Shown: positions 9,205 through 18,786, counted from the first letter of the stretch. The stretch: DNA of 64,000 nucleotides from Hymenobacter sp. YC55 (GCF_029433095.1 NZ_JARNTX010000001.1:2604001-2668000); one strand, 5' to 3'. Notes: generated by a model from the sequence alone, not told the origin. Program-made: numbers and translations.

Positions 9205-9681
9205 ATGGCCTTACCAGAACAAATAGCAAAGCAATTCAGAGAGGTTTATTTCGGAGGAAACTGGACTGCCGTAAATCTGAAAGAGAGTTTGGCTGACGTA
9301 AGCTGGCAACAAGCTTTAACAAAGGTCGATTCGTTTAATACTATTGCTGCTCTCGTTTATCATACAACCTACTATGTAAGCGCAGTCTTGCAGGTGCTTC
9401 AAGGAAAAACGCTTGAAGCCAAAGATGCCTATAGTTTCAACCACCCGCCTATTCGCGCTCAGCAAGACTGGGAGAGCTTGTTAGACAAGACCTGGACCGA
9501 TGCCGAGCTATTTGCCGGTTGGGTAGAGCGTCTGCCCGAAAACAAGCTTTGGGAGGACTTCTCGGACAAGAAATACGGAACCTACTACCGAAATATCCAC
9601 GGCATTATTGAGCATACCCACTACCATCTGGGACAAATTATTTTGATAAAGAAAATGCTGTTACGGGCTGACAATAAGTGA
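9205..9681 (+). CDS. DinB-like/DUF1572-type putative metalloprotein
   Basis: 158 residues from ATG 9205 (MALPEQ); a GTG eight codons earlier (9181) is possible but less likely. It looks like a four-helix DinB fold: candidate metal-binding histidines are in LVYHTTYY (about residue 53) and the closing EHTHYHLGQI (about 130-139), the typical His triad spacing. Members in Bacillota include thiol transferases and damage-inducible proteins; in Bacteroidota most are unassigned. The surrounding noncoding DNA is AT-richer than average. Function cannot be narrowed. Confidence 0.78.
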   Translation: MALPEQIAKQFREVYFGGNWTAVNLKESLADVSWQQALTKVDSFNTIAALVYHTTYYVSAVLQVLQGKTLEAKDAYSFNHPPIRAQQDWESLLDKTWTDAELFAGWVERLPENKLWEDFSDKKYGTYYRNIHGIIEHTHYHLGQIILIKKMLLRADNK

Positions 9682-9834
9682 ACTACCGGCCGTTACTAAC
9701 ATGATTTTAGCCGGGGCCAGCTATGTTTGTCAGCTAAGTATTTCGCATACTTACCGCCGTGGCATTGCGGGCTACTTCCTTCGCCTGCGCCAACCCAACC
9801 TCCAGCTATTCTTTTTCCTGCCTATTTTGCCGGT

Positions 9835-11256
9835 ATGGCTACTCCCCTCACCTCCTCTCCTCCTACTCCTACCGCCGCTCCAGCGCGCAGCTATGCGCTG
9901 CCGATGGTGGCCATGACGGCCCTATTCTTTTTGTTCGGGGCCGTTACAAATTTCAACGACGTGCTCATGCCTTACCTCAAGGACGTGTGCCAACTCACCG
10001 ATTTACAGTCGTCGGCGGTGCAATCGGCGTTTTTTGGGGCGTATTTTCTAATGTCACTTCCTGCAGGCTGGGTGCTGAAACGATTGGGCTACCAGCGCGG
10101 CATTGTGGCGGGGTTGCTGGTAATGGCAGCGGGGGCGCTACTGTTCGTGCCCGCCGCCGATTCGCGCGCGTTCGGACTGTTCCTGACGGCGCTGGCGGTA
10201 CTCGGAGCGGGCATTACGCTGCTGCAAGTGGCGGCCAACCCGTACGTGAGCGTCTTGGGGCCGGCCCGGTCGGCGGCAGCGCGCGTGAGTATTGTGGGCG
10301 TGGCCAACAACTTCGGCGGCGCATTGTCGCCACTGGTGGGCGGACTGGTGCTGTTTGGTGGATCGGTGGCGCTGAAGGCCCGGTTAGCCGCGCTGCCGCT
10401 GGCCCAACGGCTAGGTGAAGAATCGCAGTTGGTGAAAGCGCCGTATTTAGGACTGGCGGCGTTTCTGGTGCTGCTGGCGGGGCTGTTCTTTTTCGTGGTG
10501 AAGCTCCCGGAAATTGAAAGCTTGCCTGTGGAGGAAGAAACGCGCGGGGCCGAGTGGGACGAAGAAGGCCATTTGCGGATAGTGCGCCGAAAAAGCGCCT
10601 TGGAATTCCCCCATTTGTTGCTCGGCATTGGGGCTATTTTCGTGTACGTGGGGGTGGAAGTTGGACTAGGCTCGTTTCTGATTCGGTATGGCGAGGCGCA
10701 GGGCATTCAGCAGCTTTCCGCTTTCACGCAAAGCCTGGTGCGGGGCCTGAACGTGGCCACCAACTACGCCATTACGCTTTTCGGCCAGTCGCCAGCTCCT
10801 ATTGACACGTCGGCGGGTTTCACGAAGGCCGTGGGCGCGGTACTGGTGTCGTCGTACTGGTTTGGCTCGTTGGTGGGCCGGGTGGTTGGCATTCCGCTGT
10901 TGCTTAAGTTCCACAACCGTGCGTTGCTGGTGGCAGTGTGCGCCGCCGGCGTGACGCTGGTGGGAGCTTCCATCCTGAGCAGTGGCGAAACGGCGCTGTG
11001 GCTAATTGTGCTCTGCGGCCTGATGAATTCCATTATGTGGCCGGTTATTTTCCCACTGGCTATTACCGGGCTTGGGCGCTTCACCAAGCAAGGCTCGTCG
11101 TACTTGGTCATGGCCATTGTGGGCGGCGCCATCATTCCACCGCTCATGGGCTGGCTGGCGACGCACGGTGGCGGGCTGCGGGTAGCATTTGTAGTGCCTC
11201 TGCTGTGCTACGCCTACTTGCTGTTCTACTCGCTGAGCGGGTACCGGGTGCGGTAA
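9835..11256 (+). CDS. Sugar MFS transporter, FucP/GluP-like
   Basis: 473 residues from ATG 9835 (MATPLTSS). The frame is open to a TTG at 9727, but the extra 36 residues are not family-like. It has 12 predicted membrane helices with hallmark FucP features: LFFLFGAVTNFNDVLMP in helix 1, and LQVAANPYVSVLGP followed by NNFGGALSPLVGG in the fourth/fifth helices. The family imports L-fucose, glucose, galactose or N-acetylglucosamine with protons. No sugar catabolic gene is adjacent, so the substrate is open. An elongated mid-loop (about residues 220-260, acidic) is normal in Bacteroidota members. Confidence 0.88.
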   Translation: MATPLTSSPPTPTAAPARSYALPMVAMTALFFLFGAVTNFNDVLMPYLKDVCQLTDLQSSAVQSAFFGAYFLMSLPAGWVLKRLGYQRGIVAGLLVMAAGALLFVPAADSRAFGLFLTALAVLGAGITLLQVAANPYVSVLGPARSAAARVSIVGVANNFGGALSPLVGGLVLFGGSVALKARLAALPLAQRLGEESQLVKAPYLGLAAFLVLLAGLFFFVVKLPEIESLPVEEETRGAEWDEEGHLRIVRRKSALEFPHLLLGIGAIFVYVGVEVGLGSFLIRYGEAQGIQQLSAFTQSLVRGLNVATNYAITLFGQSPAPIDTSAGFTKAVGAVLVSSYWFGSLVGRVVGIPLLLKFHNRALLVAVCAAGVTLVGASILSSGETALWLIVLCGLMNSIMWPVIFPLAITGLGRFTKQGSSYLVMAIVGGAIIPPLMGWLATHGGGLRVAFVVPLLCYAYLLFYSLSGYRVR

Positions 11257-11344
11257 GGCTTGTTGATTAGTTGATAGCTGCTAATCAATAGCACAACATC
11301 TTCCATGGGTTGACTTTCGCTTTTAAACTTACCTGTCATCTTTT

Positions 11345-11461
11345 AAACCCGTCTGTCATCCTGAGCTTGCGAAGGACCTTCTCACGTCAAGACGAGTCGT
11401 TGTTTCGACTTTTGTTCTTGGGTGAGAAGATCCTTCGCAAGCTCAGGATGACAGACGGGTT
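11345..11461. repeat. Long inverted repeat, variant hairpin element
   Basis: Two ~40-bp arms (11345-11384 and 11422-11461) are near-perfect inverted copies separated by 37 bp; the core GTCATCCTGAGCTTGCGAAG resembles but is distinct from the other repeat family in this window. It lies between the convergent ends of the sugar transporter and DctA-like genes and could act as a bidirectional terminator. Confidence 0.85.
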
Positions 11462-11542
11462 TGAATTTAGTAAGTAACGCGTTTTGGTAAGTGGGCGTAG
11501 GGCGGCCTAGTCCAGCACTTCCCTCCGATCAGCTAAAGTGAG

Positions 11543-12847
11543 CTAGGATTTATTGTGAGATTTTACTGGCTCTACTTCCACTGGCAGTGTGGATGATGCA
11601 ACATCGTGCTTCGTTGCGTTTTCTACCGGAATAGAAGCACTCATGTTGCCGCTTAGCACGCGGGCAGCTTGCGCGTGGTCGAGGGCGCCTTCGTTGTGGG
11701 AAAGAAAGATGGTGGCAACGCCGTTGCCGATGAAGTTGGTGATGGAGCGCGCTTCCGACATGAACCGGTCGACGCCGAGTAGCAGCGCCAACCCTTCCAC
11801 CGGAATCACCTTCACAGCCGTGAGGGTACTGGCCAGCACCACGAAGCCCGACCCCGTGACGCCCGCAGCGCCTTTGCTGGTTACCATCAGAATCCCGATT
11901 ATAGTCAGCATTTGGCCCACCGTAAGCTCGACCCCAAACACCTGCGCCAGAAAAATAGTAGCCAGGGACAAGTAGATGGTCGTGCCATCGAGGTTGAACG
12001 AGTAGCCCGCCGGCACCACCAGCCCCACGACGGGTTTGGCGCACCCCATTCGCTCCAGCTTTTCCATCAACCCCGGCAGCCCCGCCTCCGATGAGGACGT
12101 ACCGAGCACAATCAGCAATTCTTCTTTGATGTAGTTCAGGAACGACAGAATCCGGAGGCCGCAGTAGCGCAGAATCGCGCCCAACACGATAAACACGAAA
12201 AGTGCCATGGTGATGTATACGGTGGCCATCAGTTTGGCCAGCGGAATCAGCGTGGCCACCCCGTATTTGCCGATGGTGTAGGCCATGCCCCCGAAGGCGC
12301 CAATGGGCGCAAACACCATCACGAAATGCAGGCCCTTAAACACGTATTTCGAGGCCACATTCAGCTTGTCGATAATGGCTTGTCGGTCGCTGTAGCGGCT
12401 TAGCAGCATACCAAGCACTATCGACACCAGCAGCACTTGCAGGGTCAGGTTGTCGGCCAGGAACTGCAGCCACGAGAAGTTGCCCGCCTGTTTGGTGTAC
12501 TGCCCAACGGCTTGCCCGTTGAGGTTGCTGGTGGTTACACCCGCGCCCGGCTGAATGACATGGGCTACCCCAACCCCGATGACCAGCGCCAGCGTCGTAA
12601 CGATTTCGAAGTACAGCAGCGCCTTTCCTCCCACGCGTCCGACCTTTTTCAGGTCGCCCATGCTGCTGATACCGAGCGTGATGGTGAGGAAGATAATGGG
12701 ATTGATGAACAGCTTAACGACGTTGATAAACGACTTACCCAGCACGTCCATCTTGACGGCGGTAGCGGGCGCAAAATGCCCGAGCAGCGCCCCGGCTACT
12801 ATGGCCGTCAGTACCCAGAAGGTAAGGTTGGTGACTAATTTCTTCAT
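11543..12847 (-). CDS. dctA: Dicarboxylate/amino acid:cation symporter (DAACS, DctA-like)
   Basis: 434 residues, the family's usual length. Landmarks: FINPIIFLTITLGISSMGD (about 47-65), the re-entrant loop GTSSSEAGLPGLMEKLERMG, the substrate region PAGYSFNLDGTTIYLS and the second hairpin SKGAAGVTGSGFVVLA. DAACS proteins import C4-dicarboxylates (succinate, fumarate, malate) or glutamate/aspartate with protons or sodium at the inner membrane. The sequence is closer in feel to DctA than GltP but this is a judgement. The divergent neighbour is murB, with no functional link seen. Confidence 0.88.
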   Translation of the reverse strand: MKKLVTNLTFWVLTAIVAGALLGHFAPATAVKMDVLGKSFINVVKLFINPIIFLTITLGISSMGDLKKVGRVGGKALLYFEIVTTLALVIGVGVAHVIQPGAGVTTSNLNGQAVGQYTKQAGNFSWLQFLADNLTLQVLLVSIVLGMLLSRYSDRQAIIDKLNVASKYVFKGLHFVMVFAPIGAFGGMAYTIGKYGVATLIPLAKLMATVYITMALFVFIVLGAILRYCGLRILSFLNYIKEELLIVLGTSSSEAGLPGLMEKLERMGCAKPVVGLVVPAGYSFNLDGTTIYLSLATIFLAQVFGVELTVGQMLTIIGILMVTSKGAAGVTGSGFVVLASTLTAVKVIPVEGLALLLGVDRFMSEARSITNFIGNGVATIFLSHNEGALDHAQAARVLSGNMSASIPVENATKHDVASSTLPVEVEPVKSHNKS

Positions 12848-13008
12848 GGATACTACAGTACGTATGCGGACTAGAAAACAAGCACGAAAGCGAAACGCCT
12901 ACCCAAACAAGCAGATAAAAAGTTATACAAGCCACTCCGACGCCATAATCCGGCAGTGCTGCCAAGGGGTTTGTTGCTGGGTTCTACGGGCTCCATCCTA
13001 CGGCGCCC

Positions 13009-13016
13009 TATCTTTG
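13009..13016 (+). promoter_or_regulatory. Possible -7 box for murB
   Basis: TATCTTTG fits TAnnTTTG and lies 24 bp before the murB start. Sequence identical to the box ahead of both tRNA-Glu genes here, but a -33 TTG at 19-21 bp is not evident. Confidence 0.4.
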
Positions 13017-13039
13017 CGGTCTAGGTTTTTCTTTTCCGC

Positions 13040-14062
13040 ATGGCTCCTACCCTCGAACACAATATTTCCCTTCGGCCCTATAACACCTTCAATCTGGACG
13101 TGAAGGCGCGGCTATTTGCCCGCTTCACGTCCACCGAAGAATTACGGGCTTTGCTGGCCCTGCCCGAAGTGCAGCAAGCAGAACGGCTCATTCTCGGCGG
13201 AGGCTCCAACTTGCTTTTCACCAAGGACTTCGACGGCGTGGTGCTGAAAAACGAGATTCGCGGGCTGGAAATTATCGACCAGGACGAGGACACGGCGCTG
13301 GTGCGAGCCGGGGCCGGCGAGTCGTGGCACGGGCTGGTGCAATACACGCTCGACCAGGAGCTGAGCGGCATCGAGAACCTGTCGTTGATTCCGGGCACGG
13401 TGGGCGCGGCGCCCTTGCAAAACATCGGGGCGTATGGCGCCGAGCTGAAAGACACGTTCGTGGAGCTAGAGGCGCTGGAAATAGCTACCGGCCAGTTGCG
13501 CACGTTTTCGGTGGAAGAATGCGGCTTTGGCTACCGGGAAAGCGTGTTCAAGGGGAAACTCAAAAACCAGTACATCGTCACGAGTGTGGTGCTGCGCCTG
13601 CACCGGCGCGCCCAAACCAACATCAGCTACGGCGCCATCCAAACCACTTTGCAGGACCTTGGCATCACCGACGAGCCCACGCCCCGCCATGTGAGCGAGG
13701 CCGTCGTGCACATTCGCCGCAGCAAGCTCCCCGACCCCGCCGAAATCGGCAATGCCGGGTCGTTCTTTAAAAACCCGGAAATCTCGCAGCACAAATACGA
13801 CGAGCTGAAAGCGCATTACCCCGACCTGCCCGGCTACCCCGTACCGGGTGGCATGAAGGTGCCCGCGGCCTGGCTGATCGAGCAGTGCGGCTGGAAAGGC
13901 CTCCGCCGCGGCCCCCACGGCGTCCACGACCGGCAGGCGCTGGTGCTCGTCAACCACGGCGGCGCCCAAGGCCAGGACATCCGCGACTTGGCCTTTGAAA
14001 TCATTGCCTCGGTGCGCGAGAAGTTTGGGGTGGAGCTACACCCCGAAGTGAACATTATGTAG
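13040..14062 (+). CDS. murB: UDP-N-acetylmuramate dehydrogenase
   Basis: 340 residues, matching the longer type I (E. coli-like) MurB. It reduces UDP-GlcNAc-enolpyruvate to UDP-MurNAc in cytoplasmic peptidoglycan precursor synthesis, using FAD and NADPH. Visible motifs: NTFNLDVKARLF (about 15-26), FAD-binding LGGGSNLLFT (about 51-60), IPGTVGAAPLQNIGAYG, GYRESVFK with the catalytic Arg, GNAGSFFKNP with the proton-donating Ser, and the C-terminal LHPEVNIM with the catalytic Glu. The start ATG 13040 fits the family N-terminus. Monocistronic in appearance. Confidence 0.96.
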   Translation: MAPTLEHNISLRPYNTFNLDVKARLFARFTSTEELRALLALPEVQQAERLILGGGSNLLFTKDFDGVVLKNEIRGLEIIDQDEDTALVRAGAGESWHGLVQYTLDQELSGIENLSLIPGTVGAAPLQNIGAYGAELKDTFVELEALEIATGQLRTFSVEECGFGYRESVFKGKLKNQYIVTSVVLRLHRRAQTNISYGAIQTTLQDLGITDEPTPRHVSEAVVHIRRSKLPDPAEIGNAGSFFKNPEISQHKYDELKAHYPDLPGYPVPGGMKVPAAWLIEQCGWKGLRRGPHGVHDRQALVLVNHGGAQGQDIRDLAFEIIASVREKFGVELHPEVNIM

Positions 14063-14190
14063 GTGATATTTCGCATGGCAGTCATGCTACTACTGCATCG
14101 GCACTGAGCAAGTGGCGCAACAAGCCAGAGACGCAACGAAGCCAAAGCCTTCGTGTGCTGGCGTAGTGCTGCCATTGCCAAACTATATCG

Positions 14191-14346
14191 GTCATGCTGA
14201 GCGCAGGCGCAGCCGTAGTCGAAGCATCTCGCGTGCTGAGGTTGTGCTACTATTGTCATGCTGAGCGCAGTCGAAGCATCTCGCGTGCTGATGCAGGAGT
14301 AGTATATACCACACTGGCGAGATGCTTCGGCTCCGCTCAGCATGAC
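14191..14346. repeat. REP-like hairpin repeat cluster 3
   Basis: Direct units at 14191-14238 (with an internal expansion) and 14255-14284, inverted unit at 14317-14346; a degenerate half unit continues at about 14371. The spacer between the inverted pair (GTGCTGATGCAGGAG... TATACCACACT) recurs almost identically in the cluster near 49.7 kb. It lies downstream of murB. The rest of the 542-bp gap holds the upstream region of the next gene; I see no gene in it. Confidence 0.88.
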
Positions 14347-14604
14347 AGTTACTTTTACAACGGCATCGTTGCATGCTGAGCTTGCTGCGCCACCTGCTCC
14401 GCAGGGTTCTACTACTACAAGGACAGCAAGTCAGACGCTTGGGCTCAGTATTGCGGCGCTTAGTAGGGTACCCCCTATTTCAGAGAAGCATTCTTCTCTA
14501 TTCACCCTCTAAGCTCAACCTTATTACCAGCAAAAAAGCTGATCTTTAAGCTTGGTTTTCTACCATAATTTCTGGCTTACTCCCCCTTTACTCTTTTTGC
14601 CTAT

Positions 14605-16884
14605 ATGAAGAAATTTACCCTTGTGGCCTTGTTACTTGGTGCTGCCTCCCTGCGGCCCGCTCAGGCCCAAACGGTTACCAGTATTGCCGCGGCTCGCACC
14701 GCCGGCGTTGGGGCCACCGTTACGGTGCGCGGCGTCGTCACCAATGGCACTGAGCTTGGCGTAATTCGTTACCTCCAGGACGGTACGGCGGGCTTGGCGG
14801 CCTACTCCACGGTGGCGCCAGGCTTCGATGCCCTCGTGCCCGGCGACAGTATCCAGATCAGCGGCACGTTGAAAAACTTCAGTGGCTTGCTGGAAATGGA
14901 CCCTGTTGCTTCCGTGACCGTGCTGGCCAAGAACCGCGCTGTTCGGCCCGCGGTGACGGTGGCAGCAGCCAATCTGAGTTCTGTTTTCGCCGAAGCGTAT
15001 GAGGGCCAGCTAGTTCGCATCACCGGCAATACGCGCCTGACCACCACGGCGGGTGGCTCGTTCTACACCTTTTCCGGCAACACCAACTACCTGCTCAACG
15101 GTACAACCAACGCTGTGGTGCGCCCTAGTGCTTCGTCTACTGGTCCCACGGGCGTGGTTGGTAAAATTGCTCCCAACGGCAACTTCGACTTGCTCGGCAT
15201 TATGAGCCAGTTCAGTATGAGCGGCACGGGCGGCTACCAATTGGTGCCCCGACTCTATTCTGATTTTGTGCTCGGCAACACACCCAACGTGGTTGGGGCG
15301 CCGTCGGCAACCAACATCACCACCGCCGGCTTTACCGTCAACTTTCCGACTCAGAATCCCGGCGACGCCCGCGTAGAGTACGGCCTAACGCCCACCACGC
15401 TCACGCAGCAGGTGAACAGTAGTACGGTGGGCACGCAACATACGCTGGCTGTTACGGGCTTGCAACCGAGCACCATCTACTACGTGAAGGTAAGCTCCGG
15501 CAATGCCAACGGCCGCTCGGAGCTAGCTCCTACTCCTATGATTACGGCTTCGTCGTCGTCGGGCAAGATGCGCAGCTACTTCAATAACCCGGTGAACACC
15601 ACCCCGGCGCTGCCCGGCAACAATGCCGTGTACCTGCCCAACGGCACCATTGCCGACACGCTGGCCCGCTACATCAACCTGGCGCAGCAAACCCTCGATA
15701 TTGCCATCTACAACTGGAACAGCCCCGTCATTCTAAGTGCCGTGAATGCGGCCAAAGCGCGCGGCGTGCAAGTGCGGGTGATTTCGGAAGGGGGCAACAG
15801 CAACGTAAGCTTGGCTGGCCTAGATTCTTCTATTCCGCGCGTGGCTCGCAACACGCAGACGGCCATCATGCACAACAAGTTTGTGGTAATTGACGCGAAC
15901 AGCACCGAGCCCAACCGCCCGTGGGTTTGGACTGGCTCCACCAACTGGACCCCAGCGCAGCTCGCCTCTGACCGCAACAGCGCCATTGCCGTTCAGGACC
16001 AAAGCCTGGCCCGCGTTTATACTATGGAGTTCAACGAAATGTGGGGCAATGGCACTAGCGGTACCACCCGGTTCGGCTCCGCCAAAACCGACAACACGCC
16101 CCACTACCTAAGCATTGCCGGCAAACCGGTGGAATCGTGGTTCTCTCCTAGCGACAATGTGCAGGAGCACCTGATCCAAACCATCCAAACGGCCAACAAC
16201 GATCTGCACGTAGCCACCATGCTCATCACACGCGGCGAAATTGCCGACGCCATTCGCAACCAAGTGCAAACAGCCAATATCACCGCCTGCTCGAGCGTGC
16301 TGCTCGACGATGAGCCCGACTCGCAGGCCGGGGTGGTGGCCACATTGCGCTCGGCCCTCGGTACCCGCGTTTTGTTTGATGCGGTGCCCGGCACCATGCA
16401 CCACAAGTACGTGCTGGTTGATGCCCGCTCCTCACTCTCGGACCCGACGTTGTTTGTGGGCTCGCACAACTGGAGCGCCGCCGCCAACACCGAAAACGAC
16501 GAAAACACGCTCATCATCCACGATGAGCGCATTGTAAATCAGTACTACCAGGAGTACTACCAGCGCATCACCGACCAGAACGCGCCCGGCGTAGCACCTT
16601 GCAACCTGATTTTAGCTAACAAGCAGGCCAGTGTGCAGCAAAGCACCGTGCAGGTCTATCCGAACCCAACCCACGGCTCCTTTGCGGTGCACCTCGACGC
16701 CACCAAGGCCCGCACTGCCACCATTACGCTGCGCGACGTAACCGGCCGCGTAGTGCTCGAGCAAAAGCGCCAGATGAACGGCCAGGAAGTGACGGTTGAC
16801 GCTTCCGCACTTCGCGCGGGTCTTTATCTGGTACAGATTGTAACGCCCGAATCCACGCAACTAAGCCGCGTGGTAGTGGAGTAA
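14605..16884 (+). CDS. Secreted phospholipase D-like protein with FN3 domain and T9SS sorting tail
   Basis: 759 residues. Signal peptide at 1-21 (MKKFTLVALLLGAASLRPAQAQ). Then an OB-fold-like region (about 23-220, with TVRGVVTNG), a fibronectin type III/purple acid phosphatase-like domain (about 232-312) and two PLD half-domains. The two HKD motifs are MHNKFVVID (about 422) followed by GSTNW, and MHHKYVLVD (about 598) followed by GSHNW. The C-terminus (VYPNPTHGSF onward, last ~85 residues) is a type A T9SS sorting domain, so the protein is exported over the outer membrane and probably surface-anchored or released. Substrate may be phospholipid or nucleic acid; both HKD sets look complete. Confidence 0.88.
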   Translation: MKKFTLVALLLGAASLRPAQAQTVTSIAAARTAGVGATVTVRGVVTNGTELGVIRYLQDGTAGLAAYSTVAPGFDALVPGDSIQISGTLKNFSGLLEMDPVASVTVLAKNRAVRPAVTVAAANLSSVFAEAYEGQLVRITGNTRLTTTAGGSFYTFSGNTNYLLNGTTNAVVRPSASSTGPTGVVGKIAPNGNFDLLGIMSQFSMSGTGGYQLVPRLYSDFVLGNTPNVVGAPSATNITTAGFTVNFPTQNPGDARVEYGLTPTTLTQQVNSSTVGTQHTLAVTGLQPSTIYYVKVSSGNANGRSELAPTPMITASSSSGKMRSYFNNPVNTTPALPGNNAVYLPNGTIADTLARYINLAQQTLDIAIYNWNSPVILSAVNAAKARGVQVRVISEGGNSNVSLAGLDSSIPRVARNTQTAIMHNKFVVIDANSTEPNRPWVWTGSTNWTPAQLASDRNSAIAVQDQSLARVYTMEFNEMWGNGTSGTTRFGSAKTDNTPHYLSIAGKPVESWFSPSDNVQEHLIQTIQTANNDLHVATMLITRGEIADAIRNQVQTANITACSSVLLDDEPDSQAGVVATLRSALGTRVLFDAVPGTMHHKYVLVDARSSLSDPTLFVGSHNWSAAANTENDENTLIIHDERIVNQYYQEYYQRITDQNAPGVAPCNLILANKQASVQQSTVQVYPNPTHGSFAVHLDATKARTATITLRDVTGRVVLEQKRQMNGQEVTVDASALRAGLYLVQIVTPESTQLSRVVVE

Positions 16885-16898
16885 GCAACACCCGTTTG

Positions 16899-16950
16899 CA
16901 CATCAACAAAAAAGCCGTTTCTAACTGGAAACGGCTTTTTTGTTGATGTG
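16899..16950. terminator. Bidirectional rho-independent terminator
   Basis: A 23-bp perfect stem (16899-16921 with 16928-16950) with a 6-nt loop and T-runs on both strands, between the convergent PLD-like and rlmF genes. Confidence 0.9.
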
Positions 16951-16964
16951 CCTAAGCGAACTTC

Positions 16965-17891
16965 CTATTGCTTCCACCGCCGCTCGCGCCACTGTTGCTG
17001 TTGCGCTTCGTCCTGAAACGTCCAGGCTACAAGGCGGCTGACTTTCTGGCCCTGGCTCATGTTGATGGTTTTTACGTCAACCGCGTTGGCTTGCTTGAGA
17101 AAGTGGTAGGCGCTCGGCAGGGTTTCCTTTTTGGAAATCAAGGAAGTGAACCACAGAACGCGCGTGGCTAGCGGGAGGCTTTGCTCTACCATGCGCCGCA
17201 CAAACGCTTCCTCGCCGCCTTCGTACCAGAGCTCGGTGTTTTTGCCGCCAAAGTTGGGTGAAGGCTCCGTGGATTGCGCCTGCCCTAAGTTGCGCGCCTT
17301 GCGTTGGTTGCTGGCCGCCGCTTCCTCGGCCGAGGCATGAAACGGCGGATTGGAAACCGTCAGATCGAACTCCTCCCGCGGCTTTACAATGCCCTCAAAA
17401 ATATCTTCGGGGTGGTTCTGCAACCGAAAATCGATGCGGCCAGCTAGCACCGAATTAGCCGCTACCATGTGCTTGCCTGCCCGAATAGCCACCGGATCAA
17501 TGTCGGCACCCACGAAGCGCCAGTTGTACTCCCGCGTCCCGATGATGGGATACACGCAGTTGGCTCCCACGCCTATATCCAGCACGTGCACCGACTTGCC
17601 GCGGGGCACCTCTCCGCCGTTGCTAGCCGCCAGCAGGTCGGCCGCGTGGTGGATATAGTCGGCGCGGCCGGGAATGGGCGGGCACAGGTAGCCCGCCGGA
17701 ATATCCCAGAATTGCACGCCGTAAAACTGTTTTAGCAGCGCTTTATTTAAGGCTTTTACCGCGGCCGGATTTGCAAAGTCGATGCTTTCGTCGCCGTAGG
17801 CGTTGCGGGCCACAAAGGGGGCGAGGTCGGGACTGGACGCCAGGAGTTGCGGAAAATCGTAGCGGGCGGAGAGGCGGTTGCGGGAGTGCAA
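16965..17891 (-). CDS. rlmF: 23S rRNA (adenine1618-N6)-methyltransferase
   Basis: 308 residues, the usual RlmF (YbiN) length. It methylates N6 of A1618 in 23S rRNA. Family signatures: HSRNRLSARYDFPQL at the start, the YGVQFWDIPAGYLCPPIPGRADYIH block (about 59-83), SAM-binding VLDIGVGANCVYPI (about 100-113) and the catalytic NPPFHAS motif (about 186-192). The start ATG at 17891 gives the family N-terminus. Its stop is next to the bidirectional terminator; the Pr6Pr-family gene lies 44 bp upstream on the same strand and may be cotranscribed. Confidence 0.95.
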   Translation of the reverse strand: MHSRNRLSARYDFPQLLASSPDLAPFVARNAYGDESIDFANPAAVKALNKALLKQFYGVQFWDIPAGYLCPPIPGRADYIHHAADLLAASNGGEVPRGKSVHVLDIGVGANCVYPIIGTREYNWRFVGADIDPVAIRAGKHMVAANSVLAGRIDFRLQNHPEDIFEGIVKPREEFDLTVSNPPFHASAEEAAASNQRKARNLGQAQSTEPSPNFGGKNTELWYEGGEEAFVRRMVEQSLPLATRVLWFTSLISKKETLPSAYHFLKQANAVDVKTINMSQGQKVSRLVAWTFQDEAQQQQWRERRWKQ

Positions 17892-17935
17892 TGTGAGAAA
17901 GGAAATAAAGAAACAAGCACAAACAGTGGGGTCAG

Positions 17936-18580
17936 CTAAGCCGGCAACCTTTGCTTTCGGTGGCGCCAGTTGGCTACAGCGCTCAAGAGCACCGAAAAGA
18001 GCAGGATAACCAGTAACACCAACGAGCTATTCACCAGCACCTGCCAATACCCCAAGGCACCCACATCTACAAACGGGTACGGGTAGAAGTTGGCTATCGG
18101 CCCGTGCACGAGGGTGTATGCCAGGTAAGCTGCCGGATAGAGCAGCCAATAAGGCAAGGTTTGCAGCCGCACAGGTTGCGAGGAAACAAAACAAAGCCAG
18201 TAGCAAAGCATGTACAAAGGTACGAGCCCATGAATGATGTTGTCGGCCACACGGCCCCACTCGTTTAGCGGCACCAGCCCCCGCAGTACCGTCTGGTACA
18301 CCACCCCTACCACCAGAATATACACCGTAACGGCTGTACCAACTTCGGGCCGGCTGGCAAACCGCCCCTGCCCAGTAGTGCCCCCTGCGCTAACAGCCAG
18401 AAAGTACAGCACGACCAACGCATTGGTGAGAATAGTGAAGTAGCTGAAAAAGCGAATTACCGTCTCACCTGCCGGCAGTTGCCGATTGCTGTACGTCAGG
18501 TAAAACTGCAAGGCAATACCCGCGATGCCCAGCAGGGCTCCGATGCCCGCCACAGCGGTTTTATAGTTCTTCTCAGCCAT
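17936..18580 (-). CDS. Pr6Pr family integral membrane protein
   Basis: 214 residues with six predicted membrane helices and little else. FFSYFTILTNALVVLYF (about 44-60) and the later LVPLYMLCYW and YPFVDV regions fit the Pr6Pr/FAR-17a-AIG1-like family of small six-helix proteins. Eukaryotic relatives hydrolyse fatty acid esters of hydroxy fatty acids; bacterial members are uncharacterised, so no reaction is claimed. It lies 44 bp upstream of rlmF, which suggests cotranscription rather than shared function. Confidence 0.78.
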   Translation of the reverse strand: MAEKNYKTAVAGIGALLGIAGIALQFYLTYSNRQLPAGETVIRFFSYFTILTNALVVLYFLAVSAGGTTGQGRFASRPEVGTAVTVYILVVGVVYQTVLRGLVPLNEWGRVADNIIHGLVPLYMLCYWLCFVSSQPVRLQTLPYWLLYPAAYLAYTLVHGPIANFYPYPFVDVGALGYWQVLVNSSLVLLVILLFSVLLSAVANWRHRKQRLPA

Positions 18581-18750
18581 GTTGGGTCGTTATATTATGG
18601 AGGCTCCGTTCCCAAACCTGCGCTTTGGTATCTGACCTGGTTTGCCTGGCCCTAGGTAGCAGCGCAGCAAGCATACAGGACCTTCTCCCCACAGCAGAAT
18701 AGGTAATGCTCTATGGCTTGCCGTGCATCCAGTGTTGACACGCCAAGGCA

Positions 18751-18786
18751 AAAAATTAGCTGAAGCATACCTATGCTTCAGCTAAT
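18751..18786 (-). terminator. Rho-independent terminator after mutS2
   Basis: A 15-bp perfect stem (18755-18769 with 18772-18786) with a 2-nt gap, followed on the minus strand by a T-run (18751-18755). Placed 24 bp beyond the mutS2 stop. Confidence 0.85.

Noticed and set aside
14191..14346. Possible CRISPR array from repeated units
   Set aside because: Units are both direct and inverted with only two or three copies and conserved, not variable, spacers; no cas genes.
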